A DNA stretch of 64,000 nucleotides. Origin: Hyphodiscus hymeniophilus (Eukaryota; Ascomycota; Leotiomycetes; Helotiales; Hyphodiscaceae). A model generated the notes under the pieces. The model saw only the letters and a program-made list of their open reading frames with translations. It did no database searches and was not told the DNA's origin. The translations under genes were made by a program, and so were the position numbers. Where the stretch lies: the NCBI GenBank assembly GCA_016508695.1, contig VNKQ01000014.1, positions 372,001-436,000 on the forward strand. The letters are read 5' to 3'. Shown here piece after piece: positions 33,221-45,900 of the stretch; the stretch's first letter is position 1; each line of letters starts with the position of its first letter.

Positions 33221-34940
33221 TTAAATCCTGAATCTAAACCCTTTCTTGCCCGCTTCTGTTATACCAGAATTAATAGCTCCTTCCACGAAAATTCCTTGAT
33301 CCAATTTCTTGTTCAATTTCACCAGAATAATTCTCAGTGTTAAAGCCGCAAGGATAGCCATCAACGACATTGCGCAATTCACACTCATTGCGATGACGTA
33401 CCGAGGCCCCATGTTGGATTCGTACATGTAACTGGCATAGATCGAGCTGGTGTTGGAAATTGCATTAATGAATGCCAAGGCCGCCGCACGCTTCGCAGGT
33501 GGTCGTGGAAGGGAGTTGCTGATCCAAGCCAGGGCAACAACAAAACCGCTATAAACTCCCGGTACCATGAGCATCATGGCTAGATATCGGGGTCCAGTCT
33601 TGGTCGTGGCAGCTGCGAGAATGAAAGCGAAGATGGCGAAGCAAAGTGGACACATGATGTGGTAGAAACGCTCTCCGGTACGATCAGCGTGCCAGCTGTT
33701 GACATAGGTCGTGATGACTGCAAGGACATATGGAGGTGCGGTCAAGAGGAGGGAATCGATGTCGCCGTAATTTAGGGTTGCCACTACAGTTGGGAAGAAG
33801 TTTGTGACGGTTCCAGAAGCAACGATACCGAAGACCATGATGGTTAAAACGTAAGTTTTGATGTCCGAAAACGCAAGCTTCATTCCATGCTTGAAGGTTT
33901 GATGCTGGCTATCCACCCAATCGTCCTCACCGATATCTTCTTCGAGTCTCCACACAGCCAATTGCCGTTCTTCATCCGTCAACCAAGACGTCGTTCGTGG
34001 GAAGTTCGGCAGGATGAAAAATGAGCATAATGCGATGAAAATAGTGATGACACCCTCAATGATGAAGAGCCATCTCCAAGCACGCAATCCGAGGGAACCA
34101 TCCAAGTGAGCCTTCACGCCGGCAGCGATTAGGCCTGAGAATGCACCGCTAATCAAAGCGCCAGAGTAGAACATGGCGGTTCGCAAACCAAGCTCCGCTC
34201 GGGTATACCAACAGCTCAGGTAGTACAAACATCCTGGCTGAATAAAGTCAGAACTCTACTTTTCATCTATATACCGAGTATGACTTACGAAGTATGCTGC
34301 CTCGACGAAGCCGAGCATGAATCTACAAGCAACGAGACCTCCATAAGATTGGCAAGCAGCTGTCAATGCAGATATCATACCCCAAACCACCATACATGCC
34401 GGTAGGTAGAGAGCGGGCTTTCCAATCTTGTTGAGAAAGAGGTTGGAGGGAACTTGCATTAGCAAGTACCCTACAAACAAAATGCTAACTGATGTCTGGT
34501 GCGGTTGATCAGTGGTTAGAATTCCAAGTTACTGGCAGGATACATACCTGAAATTCCACGCCTTTCAAATTCAGATCAGTTAAAATTCCTGCTAGTTTTG
34601 CAGCTGCAATGTTGTTCTTACGTCCATCAGTTCATTACCTCGAAACAGATCGCAAAACACTTACGCGATCGAGATAATTGAGAATGTACATGAGGATAAT
34701 CATAGGCATCAGCCTCATGTCGATTTTTCTTTTCAACCTTGATTCAATGATGTGCCTCTCTTCTGGTGTCATGTTCCGAATAAATTCGGGTGCCTCAAAA
34801 GTTCGTATGGGTTGCACAGCTGGAGCAAGCCCGGCTTCTTTTGCATCAACATCAACATGCCGACTTTGGCCTTTTCCATCAGAAGCAGAGTCAACATCTT
34901 GAGCAAGGCCTTTCTCGTAATTATCGTGAGCTGTAGCCAT
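33221..34940 (-). CDS. MFS permease of the allantoate/anion-cation symporter family (Dal5-like)
   Basis: Exons 34940-34665, 34616-34548, 34495-34289 and 34237-33221, each with GT-AG introns of about 50 nt, give 522 residues. The 69-nt second exon encodes NNIAAAKLAGILTDLNLKG. Diagnostic blocks are MYILNYLDRNNIAAAK at helix 1, VGYLLMQVPSN at helix 2, GFVEAAYFPGCLYYLSCWYTR around helices 4-5, and LPNFPRTTSWLTDEER in the central loop. About 12 membrane helices are present. The family imports allantoate, nicotinate, vitamins, dipeptides or other organic anions with protons across the plasma membrane; the substrate cannot be read from sequence. The ATG at 34940 is the first in frame (MATAHDNYEK). 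Confidence 0.9.
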
Positions 34941-35932
34941 GATTGCGGATTGCGATCGCAAGCCTTCGGGTTGATTCTTGATGGTGCGATCTCCACGGTC
35001 GAATAGGAGTTGGAAAAATCAAATTAAATCGAACTCTTAGAGACGAACATTGGCACTTGCTGTAGGAAGAAAGAATTCAAGGTCCGACTGACGAATATTG
35101 AGGAAGGTCATGCAACATTGTCCTACCATGGTCCCACTAAATGAAGCTGCCATCTTATCAATATGTGAACCGTCATTTAACCAGCCATTGACGTGTTGTT
35201 TTCAAAGAGAACCCCCGCAATAGCGGGGTAAGAACGTTCACCTATGGGGTAGTGGCGATGTTTTCCAGGGTGTTGATCAGCTCTCGGCAATTGCCCCTCC
35301 TGTCTGTGAATTGCCGATGGCCACGGCGAGGGGCACTTTCAAACTCCAAGTGGGCAACACACAAGGTGTCTTCATTCGTGGAAACACCAGTTCACCCCGG
35401 CACGGTGCATTGAAGCGGAGATCGACCATCGGACTGCTATACTGTGATGCCTCGGAATGGATCGTCGGGCCGAAAATATCGTATTTGGTAGTTGAGAAGC
35501 CTTGGCAAGAACAGGGACAAAGAGCTGCCTATGGTAATCCGGACAATTAGGCTAATGAGTGTCTGTCGGCATAAGCTCTGGATACTACCTTGAAATCTCC
35601 GGACCGATCCGTTTCATTTATACTTCAAAGATAAGCCGACCAGACGCTGTACCAATTGCCGAATAGAGGGCAGTCGACTGCTTCGCAGCTTGCGAGATCT
35701 TAAATCTCGAATCAATTTGTTCCATTCAACCAAAATGAGCGAAGTTAAACGGCAACTAGATTTAATAATTGCGTTCGACTTTCGAAAAACTGCGATGATA
35801 TACGAGTATGTGAAGCCTTGAAACATCTCTGAAACGTGTACTCAGAAGTACTGATAAAAATGACAGCAGTTGATTAAGGGAGTTGGCAGACCGTGATGGA
35901 ACCGAGGCGAGACAATGCGCTCAGAGAACTTA
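34941..35932. other. Intergenic, no supported gene
   Basis: About 1 kb. A 79-residue ORF at 35311-35550 (+) and a 70-residue ORF at 35614-35826 (-) have no family-like features. Confidence 0.55.
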
Positions 35933-36498
35933 TCAGAGCTTTGATTGTTTCACCAGGATCCTCTGAAGGCCTTCCTTAATATCCTCTTTCATCCCATTTG
36001 TTGCCGGTCTTCCAGTCTCTCTATCGACAAAGACGTGAACAAATTCGCCAATTGCCTTGACTTCATCGATGCCCTGCTGAAACAGGGCAACCTCGTAAGT
36101 CACACTGCTCTTACCGAGCTTGTTGACTCGCAGAGCTAGGTCGGCAACGGCGGGGAAAGCTATCGAGCCAAAAAAGTCGCTGTGGCTATGGACAACGAGT
36201 CCGTACTGTGGGGATGTTGGTGGATGCAATCCACACTCTTTGATGAGATAGGTATTGACAACGGAGTCGTATCTGAAAAGTCAGGACGCCAGAATCAGCA
36301 GCACGCGGTACTGAAGATCATGCTCACAGGAAATTGTAGATACTGTTATTCATGTGATCATACATATCATTATCTGACCTAAAAATACTTAGCATAATTC
36401 TCGGAAGGAGCGTGAATAACCTACCATCGTGTTCTATATTCGAGAATGTATGGATACATTTCTCTCCTCCTGTTCTTTAACTCCCCATATCCAGCCAT
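35933..36498 (-). CDS. Hotdog-fold acyl-CoA thioesterase (4HBT-like)
   Basis: Three exons, 36498-36425, 36378-36328 and 36272-35933, give 154 residues. The 51-nt central exon carries the active-site block SDNDMYDHMNNSIYNF, the 4HBT pattern with an Asp where Gly is usual before His. Flanking blocks fit the fold: YILEYRTRW before, and LYDSVVNTYLIKECG, LVVHSHSDFFGSIAFP and a V-V-F-V strand with DRETGRP after. Likely role: hydrolysis of an acyl-CoA thioester in the cytosol or an organelle, substrate unknown. No targeting signal is evident. A predictor that misses the short exon would truncate the protein to its last ~100 residues. Confidence 0.8.
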
Positions 36499-36882
36499 GA
36501 TCTGTACACAGGCTTTTTCACCTCACACCATACAACAGGTGAACCAAGGTACCAGGAAACGTTAGGAAAATCTGGAGTGTGGGTTGAAAGGCTGTTATAA
36601 GACTCTCTCCGTTCTTTCGTCCAGGCCGAGGTAATTAATTAGCATTTATCGCGAAACATAATCCGCGACACCACTAGACCACCCAATGATTCAAACATAA
36701 TCTGCCATTAGACACCGCCTTCTCAGCTCAACCATCTAAAAATATTTCTTTTTCATAAGTTCCAAAATCAAATATCGCACTCAACCGCAAATACGGATCC
36801 TCGAAAGTCTCTTTTTTGTTTAGCCCCTTCCTCGCGCTTGGGTGCGCTTCTTGCCTGTCGTGCTCGACTCAAGAAACCTACA
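36499..36882. other. Divergent intergenic region
   Basis: About 380 bp between the thioesterase start (-) and the pseudouridine synthase start (+). It probably holds both promoters. Nothing coding was seen. Confidence 0.5.
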
Positions 36883-38276
36883 ATGGCACTCGTCGAATCT
36901 GCCCAGGGCAGTCCTTTCAAGGAAGAGCATGTGCCCTTCCAAGAACCCCCACCGGTTGTGACGACACCTGCAGATCCGTGGCCCAGACCATATTATTTTG
37001 ACGATGGACTACGAAAGGTTGCGCCATACCACTTTACATACAATACCTATTGCAAACAAAGATGGAGAGGTCGAGAGCTGTTGGACATATTTGCGAGCGA
37101 GTTTCGAGATAGACCTCTAGAATATTATGTATGTGCTATGAGGGGAGTGGAAGATCATGCTGACAGCATTAGAAAGATGCCATAGAGCGTGGAGCGGTGA
37201 CAGTCAATGGAAAATCAGTACCAACGCATCACATTGTTAAGAACGGAGATGTCGTTTCTCACACCTTACATCGACACGAGCCACCGGTCACCGCCCGCCC
37301 AATATCCATTGTACATGAAGACGATGATATGATCGTCATCAACAAGCCTACTGGAGTACCAGTACATCCAGCTGGGCGATACAATTACAATTCAGTTGTG
37401 GAGATTATGCGGGCAGAGCGTGGACATCAGTGGAATCCTCTGCCGTGTAACAGGCTGGATCGACTTACCAGCGGAGTCATGTTTATCGCCAAACATCCGA
37501 AAGCGGCGGAGAAACTAAGCTTCCAGATAGAGGGTAGAACTGTCCGAAAGGAGTACATTGCGCGAGTCAAAGGAGAATTTCCAAATGGCGAAGTGGTCTG
37601 CGACATGCCAATCCTTCAAATATCGCCGAAGCTTGGTCTCAATCGCGTAAGAGCAAATGGTAAGGCAGCACGGACCGTTTTCAAAAAGCTTGCATACTAC
37701 CCGCCAATCTCGGAGAGTACAGATAAAACCTTGCAGAATCTGGGGTTTGAGCCAAACAAGGAAGGTTATTCAATCGTCAGGTGTCTACCCGTGACAGGAA
37801 GAACACATCAACTACGAGTCCACCTACAGCATCTCGGCCATCCTATAGGGAATGATCCGATTTACTGCAACCAGCGGGTGTGGGGATCCTCACTAGGAGC
37901 CAACGATGCCGATGCGGCTCGGGATTCAGATGAGGATATCATCACACGTCTTTCTCGGATGGGAAAATCAGAGGTGGCTGATGCTGTTGCATATCATGAT
38001 GAGATGGTGGATGAGTATAATAAGAAGAAGGCTGAAAAAATGTCTGGGGAGCTTTGCGAAGTCTGTCAGACGCCATTGTACACCGATCCTGGGGAACAGG
38101 AACTTTGTTTATGGCTCCATAGCCTTCGATATGAGGATGCCGGTGGATCGTGGAGCTATCTCAGCCCACTTCCAGAGTGGGCTCTGCCCCCAAAAGGACA
38201 AGACGGCCCGAGAGAGGTAGGTGGGATGGAAGATTTGGTGCAAGCTGTGAAGGAAGAAAACCCAGAGATTGCTTAG
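36883..38276 (+). CDS. RluA-family RNA pseudouridine synthase, Pus9/Rib2-like
   Basis: Exons 36883-37128 and 37173-38276, across a 44-nt intron, give 449 residues. An S4-like N-terminal region (WRGRELLDIFASEF ... KDAIERGAVTVNG) precedes the catalytic domain. The catalytic motif is CNRLDRLTSGVMF, with Asp as nucleophile, and VTGRTHQLRVHLQHLGHPI is the second conserved block. The C-terminal tail has CEVCQTPLYTDP and LCLWLHSLRYE, found in the Pus9/Rib2 group. Those enzymes make pseudouridine at position 32 of cytosolic or mitochondrial tRNA. No deaminase domain is attached, which favours a Pus9-like over a full Rib2-like protein. Translation is taken from ATG 36883; an upstream in-frame stretch begins with TTG. 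Confidence 0.88.
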
Positions 38277-39442
38277 TTGTTGCAGGTGCGATGGGTGTAG
38301 CGTCTTCAGCATAACGTGTGATGAGCAGATCTTCATGTCAACTACGTTGCAAGAAAACGCATTGAGGCTTAGCTTGTCGAAGTGATTCGTCAGCAAAACC
38401 TTACGATGGGTGGGAACGCCCTTTCATCAAAGCAATTGTATGCATACCGCTACACATGCACACATGGCAATCATGTGGCAATAAACCTTAATGGTACTTG
38501 AAGTCATGCACCTTGGTCTGCAGCTCGTATCAGATATGAAGAGAACATCCTTCCAGAAATCTGATCCAGAATTGGTTCCAGGAGACTACACGATGTGTGT
38601 TCATGGGAAAGTGCGAGCTTAAGTCAAACTCAATATCTCCTACCATTCTTCAAGGCTCGACACGCATTCTCACATGTTCAACCCATATTGAAATTGGCCA
38701 AGCAGCGGAACTCTCCTCCCTAAAGCCACCGCTCATGGCTTATTGGAGCCAATCAAGCTACATGGGTCGTCGGGACGGGGCTGAACGGGTCGATGCAATA
38801 GTGCCCTTATTCTTACGTCAAATTGAGAACAGCACTCTAGACTTTTGAGACTCGGGAATAATTGATACCAAAAGAAAACTTTTCTCCTGTCACAAATGTT
38901 TATGGCCAGACCAAAGAGATCAAGCATCGAGACCATCGCTTACTCCGGCCGGTTGCTCGCTTGTCGGGGTTTGAGATCCACTACACTACCTTAGTTACTC
39001 GAGCAAAAGCTGATTACCATTCCGACTCCCTCATTCCTGCTCCTCACGCCACTTACTCCTCACGCCATGATACAGCATGTTCTAGAGACCTCTCCCCTCG
39101 GTAGCAGGTTGAGGCTGGCAATCGTTGCGACTAACTGCCATCGAACCTTCCCCTGTGTCAAAGAGCCATAGCGGATGGAAACGCCCCTTTCTCTCCCTAC
39201 TTGGCGAGAATCAATAGGAAATACGGAGCATCGCCCCCGGTGGAGGCTCTATAGAATATATAACAAAGCGCTGCTGTCTTACACTATCGATCTCTTCCAA
39301 ACCTCTATGCCAGAATACCCACTTGAGTTGGATCAAATATTACAACCTACCCGGCCAACTATCGGAGCTTGGTCCCCACTCACTAAAGAGATTGAGCTAC
39401 TAGAAGAGAGCCCGGCGGCGCGCATCTACAAACCTCGAATTC
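38277..39442. other. Intergenic, no supported gene
   Basis: About 1.2 kb between two + strand genes. ORFs such as 38862-39104 and 39175-39486 are unrelated to the neighbours; the latter overlaps the bZIP start in another frame. Confidence 0.55.
39257..39263 (+). promoter_or_regulatory. Possible TATA box of the bZIP gene
   Basis: tatataa lies 180 bp upstream of the ATG at 39443, a plausible distance in fungi. Judged by sequence match only. Confidence 0.3.
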
Positions 39443-41111
39443 ATGGATCAAACACCCTCGGAAATCGACAATGCAGAGACGTCTGATTCTATCCCCGAGG
39501 CAAGCAACCAGCCTGGAGCCAAACGAAGAGGTAAGAGGCCTGCTTATAAAATTCCAATGGAGCGCAATTCAAGAGAAAATGTCGGTGGTGAACTGTTGTC
39601 CCATTTCTGACACAAAATAGCGTCGCGTGCTGGCTGTCGAAGTGTTGGGACATTGAACATTGAACAACTTGAGCGAAAACGGGCAAATGACCGCGAGGCG
39701 CAACGATCTATCCGTCAGAGGACGAAGGCTCATATTGAGCGGTTAGAAAACAGGATACGCGAGTTGACGGATGGTCAAAATAGCAATCTAGAGGAGGTCC
39801 AACAGCGAAATGCAGTGTTGGAGAGAGAATTGAAGGAGCTCAGAAAATGTCTCCTACCGACAGAAGACAGCATGACAAGCTCTAACTATGGAAGTTCAAT
39901 GGGTGAGAGCCAGTTTATCTTATTTTTTGTGCTTTCATCATTCCATATTGTTGTTCTAATCCCAGTTTTACATAAGGTCTTCAAAGAGATTAAAATCACT
40001 GACCGCACTTGTTAGGCAACGCTTCTTGGCAACAGCATGCTGGTGAATCAATGCGTTGGTCAAGTTCAGATGCCTGGTCTCACAGTTTTCCTAACTCGCT
40101 TTCTCCAACACGAGAGTCCTCGGTGACTTCATCTACCCAAAGCTACGATCAAACATACCCATTCCCCAACCTGCCCCTTGAAATGGGTACGCAGTTCAAC
40201 CAACCTCTAGAACAGCTTGGGCGAAGCTTTTCGGTCTATGGAATGGCATCCGGTAGCTGAAACCTTTTTTTTTTGAGTCTCAGTTCTGACTTAACACAGA
40301 TAATCAACGGCCAGGGCGTTCAATTCCCTCACCAAGGATGAATCCAGTTCCAAACATAGACTCTGCACCACTAAACAGGCCTCCGCGAGTCAATAATACG
40401 TCACCAAGCTTCCAGGGTGGGCCTGCCTGGCAGCTTCCACTTCGCCTTCTACCACCCACTTGTCCTGTGGATAGCCTCTTGATTGGAATTGTTCAAAGGC
40501 AAAGAGCTCTTCTCGCAGTAGGCGCCCCTAAAGCTGAAATCCTCGGCCCTTATCATCCATCAATGATAATTATCGCCTACCCTGACCAAAACGAAGACGG
40601 TCATGCTCTTTCAACGCTCATCGCCAATCTTTTTCTACGCACCCCAATACCAGGCACTCCTGAAAAGGCCGCGTGTCTCTACGTAACGTACCACTTAACG
40701 CAATGGCAGATTGACCCATCACCGGAGACATACGCCAACCTTCCCGAATGGCACAGAGCACGCCCTTCCCAGGTCATGACACCGCACCCAACCTGGGTAA
40801 CACAAATGGTGTTTGGAAAGCTACGAGATAGAGTCATTGCGAATCAAGAACGCTACGCAACGGAAGAATTCCATGCTTTGTATTTGGTCAGTTTAAACAT
40901 CAACTGGCCAAGAGGTCCCATGGACATATTCGTCATCGATGGAAACGACGTGAGGATATCAGATGAGTTTGCTCGACACTGCACGACGCTAGCGAACTGG
41001 AGCTTAGGAGAACCATTTTCGAGTAGTTACCCGGAGCTTGCGGATTGCTGTAGGTTTACCACATCTCAGCATGCCCCGCAAGTGAATCAACGATTTTATC
41101 GACGATACTGA
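39443..41111 (+). CDS. bZIP transcription factor with DUF3425 domain
   Basis: Four exons, 39443-39530, 39621-39902, 40016-40252 and 40300-41111, with phase-1 introns throughout, give 472 residues. The bZIP spans residues ~40-95: basic region KRANDREAQRSIRQRTK (N-x-x-x-AQ-x-x-x-R type, as in the AP-1/Hap-related fungal groups) and a leucine zipper HIERLENRIRELTDG with following heptads. A Ser/Gln-rich middle follows. The C-terminal DUF3425 region shows WQLPLRLLPPTCPVDSLL, then PYHPSMIIIAYP, HPTWVTQMVFGKLRDRVI and WPRGPMDIF. These proteins are nuclear DNA-binding regulators, often of stress or metabolism; the target genes are unknown. A TATA-like element is seen upstream. Confidence 0.9.
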
Positions 41112-41910
41112 GAAGTTCTCGACTTCGGATGCATGAGGTGCAAAGATTCGGGAAAAGCAGCGCAGAGCACTGGGCCTGGCGATGCAGGATCACGCCACAT
41201 CACACGAAAAACAAGTTTATGATATTCCGGCTACATGTCTTGAGACATCTCGTCCGTTCTTTCTTTTGCACGTCATTGGCTCAGCGGTTCCACGTCCGGA
41301 AAGGAAACACACTGAGCAGGATACCAACACCTTCTTAGATGCTGTTGAAAATGCAGCGCTCTACCAAGCCATCCAAATTATCATCACCATAGCATCCAGG
41401 TAAATGTCTTACATCGATGGCAAAACCTCGATTCCGATTCTCTGCTTCGATTCAAGCTAATAGACATTTTAGATGGCGTATCACAACGCATTACTGGGGC
41501 TGAGCACGACTCAAGAGGTTATTTTGCCACCTTCTTCAAAGTTTGGAAAATTCTCCACCTCCTAGGATCAATAGCCATGGCGGCCGAGCCATGTGGCTGG
41601 AAAGCTAAAACGGTCCTGGACGGCCTGGACCACTCAGGGTTTTGATACTTTGTTCCGATCAGCTTGACAGGCATCAGCGTCTTATCTGCCACTTCACTTG
41701 AGGCAGATGCTATCAATACAGAGACTGGATGTTAGATTATTTGATTTCTGGATATAGTGGAGAGCTACTTGTCATCCTCCTAGTGTTTGAATCCGCAATC
41801 ATCGAACGCTCCTCATTAGAATGTATAGTTTATAACCATGAGCGGATCTTGATCAGATAACCGGTATATAACCAGTGGGTCTAGCAAGCCTATTAGCTAT
41901 GGCGCTTTAG

Positions 41911-42412
41911 TTACTCCCTATTTTGGGTTAAAGCTTGCATATCAATAAAGTCGTAAACTCTATTTCACCTCATGGTGGAATGAGCCTGACGGTAACTTCC
42001 ACTAACCTCACTCCGGAAATTCGACACCTCACATTTCGCCCGGAATAAACCCGCTGATCCGCCAATTCCTATGACGGAGGGGGCGAGGGAAAAATATCTT
42101 TTCCGAGGGGCGTCTTCATCCACCTTGGAATTGCAAGTAACATATTCCTCATGAAGTACAGGATTGCTTTTACAAGCTTTTAGTATCTCCTTCTCCTGGA
42201 GAACATCACTCCCCAAACATGATTACCTAATGACCCATAAAACTCTATATTGAGACTGTAAGTAAGGGATACAGAAAACGAAACCGGACACGCCGCAAAG
42301 CTACTTGCTATAGTGGGTGCAACTTATTAGACTCCTCTCGGCTCCATAATAAGACCAGCTCCTATGTCATTGATACCTGAAGAAATGCACTTGAAGTCTG
42401 AATAGGGAGTAA
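41911..42412. mobile_element. Candidate miniature inverted-repeat element (MITE-like)
   Basis: The termini ttactccctatt (41911-41922) and aatagggagtaa (42401-42412) are perfect 12-bp inverted repeats. A looser match extends inward: about 22 of 28 aligned bases from ctccctatt, allowing a 2-bp gap. If the element proper begins at ctccc, it is flanked by TA on both sides, as expected for a Tc1/mariner-type target duplication. There is no ORF for a transposase. With one copy visible the identity stays a hypothesis. Confidence 0.35.
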
Positions 42413-42537
42413 GCTCATCCTGCTAGGTGGTAATAGACATAGCCATTCGAGAAAATGATACATCGATTCATATCGCTAATACCTTCCTCGTTACTAAAGT
42501 AAGACCTTCAGGCAGAGCTACTAGGCTCATTGCAGCT

Positions 42538-42625
42538 TTTTGTCTCTTAAGCGTTTGAATGCGCTTGCAAGATCTAATAAATATTATTTTTTAAGAGAGA
42601 CTTAATAGAAGCAAAAGAGACAAAA
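42538..42625. repeat. 11-bp inverted repeat with 66-bp spacer
   Basis: ttttgtctctt at 42538-42548 is the reverse complement of aagagacaaaa at 42615-42625. The spacer is AT-rich and also contains a small dyad (aagcg ... cgctt). Confidence 0.5.
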
Positions 42626-42920
42626 TCAAAGATTCAAAGGGCCCTGCTGGCAAAGTAAACAGTTCGAAGCCTTTGGAGAACTCAAGTATTCAATCTGATG
42701 AGCAATTGAGATATAAACCCACTTTTCATGTCTCACTCAGGAAGGGTGCTCGCGTGCTCAGAGTATCCAAAATGTCTATCAGATCAAGAAAAACAAGGAA
42801 CATGATGCGGGGTAGCGGTTGATTCAGGGAGGGGTCTCGCTCCACGTGACTCTCGTCACTTTCGCGCCACAAAGTCGCGTTCAATAGCCATATTCTTCAA
42901 CAATCCCAATCAGCCAATCA

Positions 42921-45900
42921 ATGTCCACAATTTCTCTTCGAAAACGATTTACGAACGGAAAGATGGCGCACATGGCTCACGCCGAGACCTATGAAGATGA
43001 GGAGACTTCGGAAGAGGACGACATCACAGCCAGAAATGGTCGTGGAATTTCAGCTGAGGATTACATCTCGAGCACGTATATAGTTCCCACCGTTCTCACA
43101 TCTGCTAATAGCTTATAGGGGTGGTAGAGTTTCTGGATGAAAGTCAAACCGATTCCGACGTTGAGGTTACAGTTGTGAAGCCCAAACGCAAATGGGAAAC
43201 AAGCGGGAAGAGAGTGACTTGGTCTAGCGAAGATGACTTCGAAGAACAGAAGAAACGAAACGTAGCGAAACGAAAGAAGATAACGGATCCGAAAAAGACT
43301 GTGAGACCTAGGACCTCCAGACGACCTAACACTGGGAATGAAAGGATCGGGAGACCGCCAAAGAAGGAGAGGGTATGGGGAGCTGAGTCGGACGAGGATC
43401 CACTGGACGAGGAAATTCCAGATTATATTAAACAGCGGCGCAGAGAATTTGACAAGGACCGCGAGACGTTGGAAGAAGCTGGATTGAGACTCCCACCTAA
43501 GTATGACGAGGTTGAGTTCTCGGACGATGACAGGATTGCCGATCTAGAGGAAAGACCTGACTTCACCGAGAAGGCTATCGAACCGTCTCGACCGTACGAC
43601 GACATCCAGTTACCACACTCCTTGGGTGTTATACCCGCCTCTATCGCTCAATATCTCCGAGACTACCAGGTCGACGGAGTTGCATTTCTACACGAATGCT
43701 TTGTTTACGCCAAAGGGGGCATCCTGGGAGATGATATGGGATTGGGAAAGACAGTTCAAGTCGCTGCATTCTTGACTGCTGCTTTTGGGAAGACTGGCGA
43801 TGAAAGAGACGCCAAGCGGATGCGCAAAATGAGGAGAACGCCTGGCAAGCCTTGGTATCCTCGAGTTCTCATAATATGTCCGGGCTCATTAATGGAGAAT
43901 TGGAACAACGAGCTCAATCGTTGGGGGTGGTGGCATACCGAGAAATACCATGGTCATGGCAAGGACGAAGCTCTACAAACCATCAAAGCTGGCCGAGCGG
44001 AGATTCTTATTACTACTTATACAACCTACAAGAATTGCAAGGACGACTTGAACTCCATACCATGGGATTGTATTGTGGCAGATGAATGCCATCAAATCAA
44101 GGAACAGACATCACTTGTCACCAAAGCCATGAACGAGGTGAATGCTTTATGTAGGATTGGACTCACAGGGACCGCCATCCAGAATAAATATGAGGAACTC
44201 TGGACTCTGCTGAATTGGACAAATCCTGGAAGATTGGGGCCTATTTCCACTTGGAAGTCAAGTATCAGCAATCCCTTAAGAATAGGGCAGTCGTAAGTAT
44301 ATCCGCCGCAAGGCGTAACATCAGCTAAATTTGCTAGCCACGATGCTACGACATATCAACTCAAGCAGGCCCGAACAACAGCGAAGAAGCTTGTGGAGAA
44401 TCTCCTCCCTCAGTTCTTCCTTCGTCGAATGAAAAGTCTAATTGCTCATCAGCTGCCGAAGAAGACCGATAGAGTGGTGTTCTGTCAGCTTACAGATATT
44501 CAGAAGGATGCATACGAAAGATTTCTAGACAGTGACCTTGTTGAGCTAGTCAAGAAATCGATGGATGAGTGCGACTGTGGAGAACTCACAGCCGCAAAGA
44601 AACCCAAGACAAGAGGAGCCTGCTGTTTTGCGAAGATACCTGGCTCAGATACGCCTTGGAAAGTATGTATTGGATCTCCAGCGCTTGTCACATTCTGACT
44701 AAAAGTAGGCCCTTGTCTTTCCATTCATGACAACTCTTCAGAAACTATCGAATCATCTAGCACTCCTCATACCAAGGATGGAAGACTTGCCCGAAAAGCA
44801 AGCTCGAGATCTCGAATTTCTTCAGATTATGTTGCCAGATCATTGGAAGGACTTATATGAGGCCCGTGACTCTCCGCAAACACTTGCCAATCCTGAGTTC
44901 TGCGGTAAAGTAAGAGATTCGACATCTGCAACTTCTTTTGGCTGATCTTTCTAGTGGCAAGTTTTGAAAAAGCTTCTCAACCATTGGCACGAAAATGGCG
45001 ATAAAGTCCTCATCTTCTCTCATTCAGTCAAACTACTCCGGATGCTTGAGGTATTGTTCAAAAACACCAGCTACAACGTTAGCTTCCTCAGTGGATCGAT
45101 GCCGAACGAAGAACGACAGGCCACAGTCGATGACTTCAATTCAGACCCTCGCCAGTTCGTATTCTTGATATCTACTAAAGCCGGGGGTAAGTTGGTACCT
45201 ACAAAGTACTGGTCAATGCTAATTCGAAAAGGTGTTGGATTGAACATCACTAGTGCAAACAAAGTTGTCATATTTGACCCAAACTGGAACCCGAGCTATG
45301 ATCTGCAAGCTCAAGATCGAGCATACCGAATCGGTCAGCTACGAGACGTTGAGGTCTTTAGATTGGTTTCCGCAGGCACAATTGAGGAGATTGTCTATGC
45401 CCGACAGATTTATAAACAGCAACAAGCCAATATCGGATATACTGCATCTACTGAACGACGCTATTTCAAGGGTGTCCAGAATAAGTCTGATCAGAAGGGA
45501 GAGATCTTTGGGTTGCAAAACCTGTTTACATTCCACGCCGACGATATTGTTCTTCGTGATATTGTGAATAAAACCAACGTCGCTGAAGCAAAAAGGGGTG
45601 TTGACATGATTGAGGTCGATATGGACGATTTTCTCAACGATGACGACAATCCATTGAGAGTAGATGATGAGACCGAGGATGCTGCCATGAGCCAGCTTGC
45701 TGCTCTCCTCACTGAAGGCGATAAAGCTAAGAAGAAGAAGCCAAAGCCAAAGTCCGACCCGATTCAAGCCATTCTTGCATCTGCTGGGGTCCAGTATACA
45801 CACGAGAATTCCGAAGTTGTTGGCTCGTCCAAGATCGAGGCTCAGCTTTCCCGTCGAGCTGAAGAAACTGGCCAAGATGTTGAGGTTGGAGAAGCACGAA

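Larger units (their letters stand above)
41112..42920. other. AT-rich intergenic region with inverted repeats
   Basis: About 1.8 kb without a supported gene. It contains a possible miniature inverted-repeat element at 41911-42412 and a second 11-bp inverted repeat at 42538-42625. The right end should contain the helicase promoter. Confidence 0.6.

Noticed and set aside
35311..35550. 79-residue + strand ORF
   Set aside because: Short, no recognised features, no conserved context.
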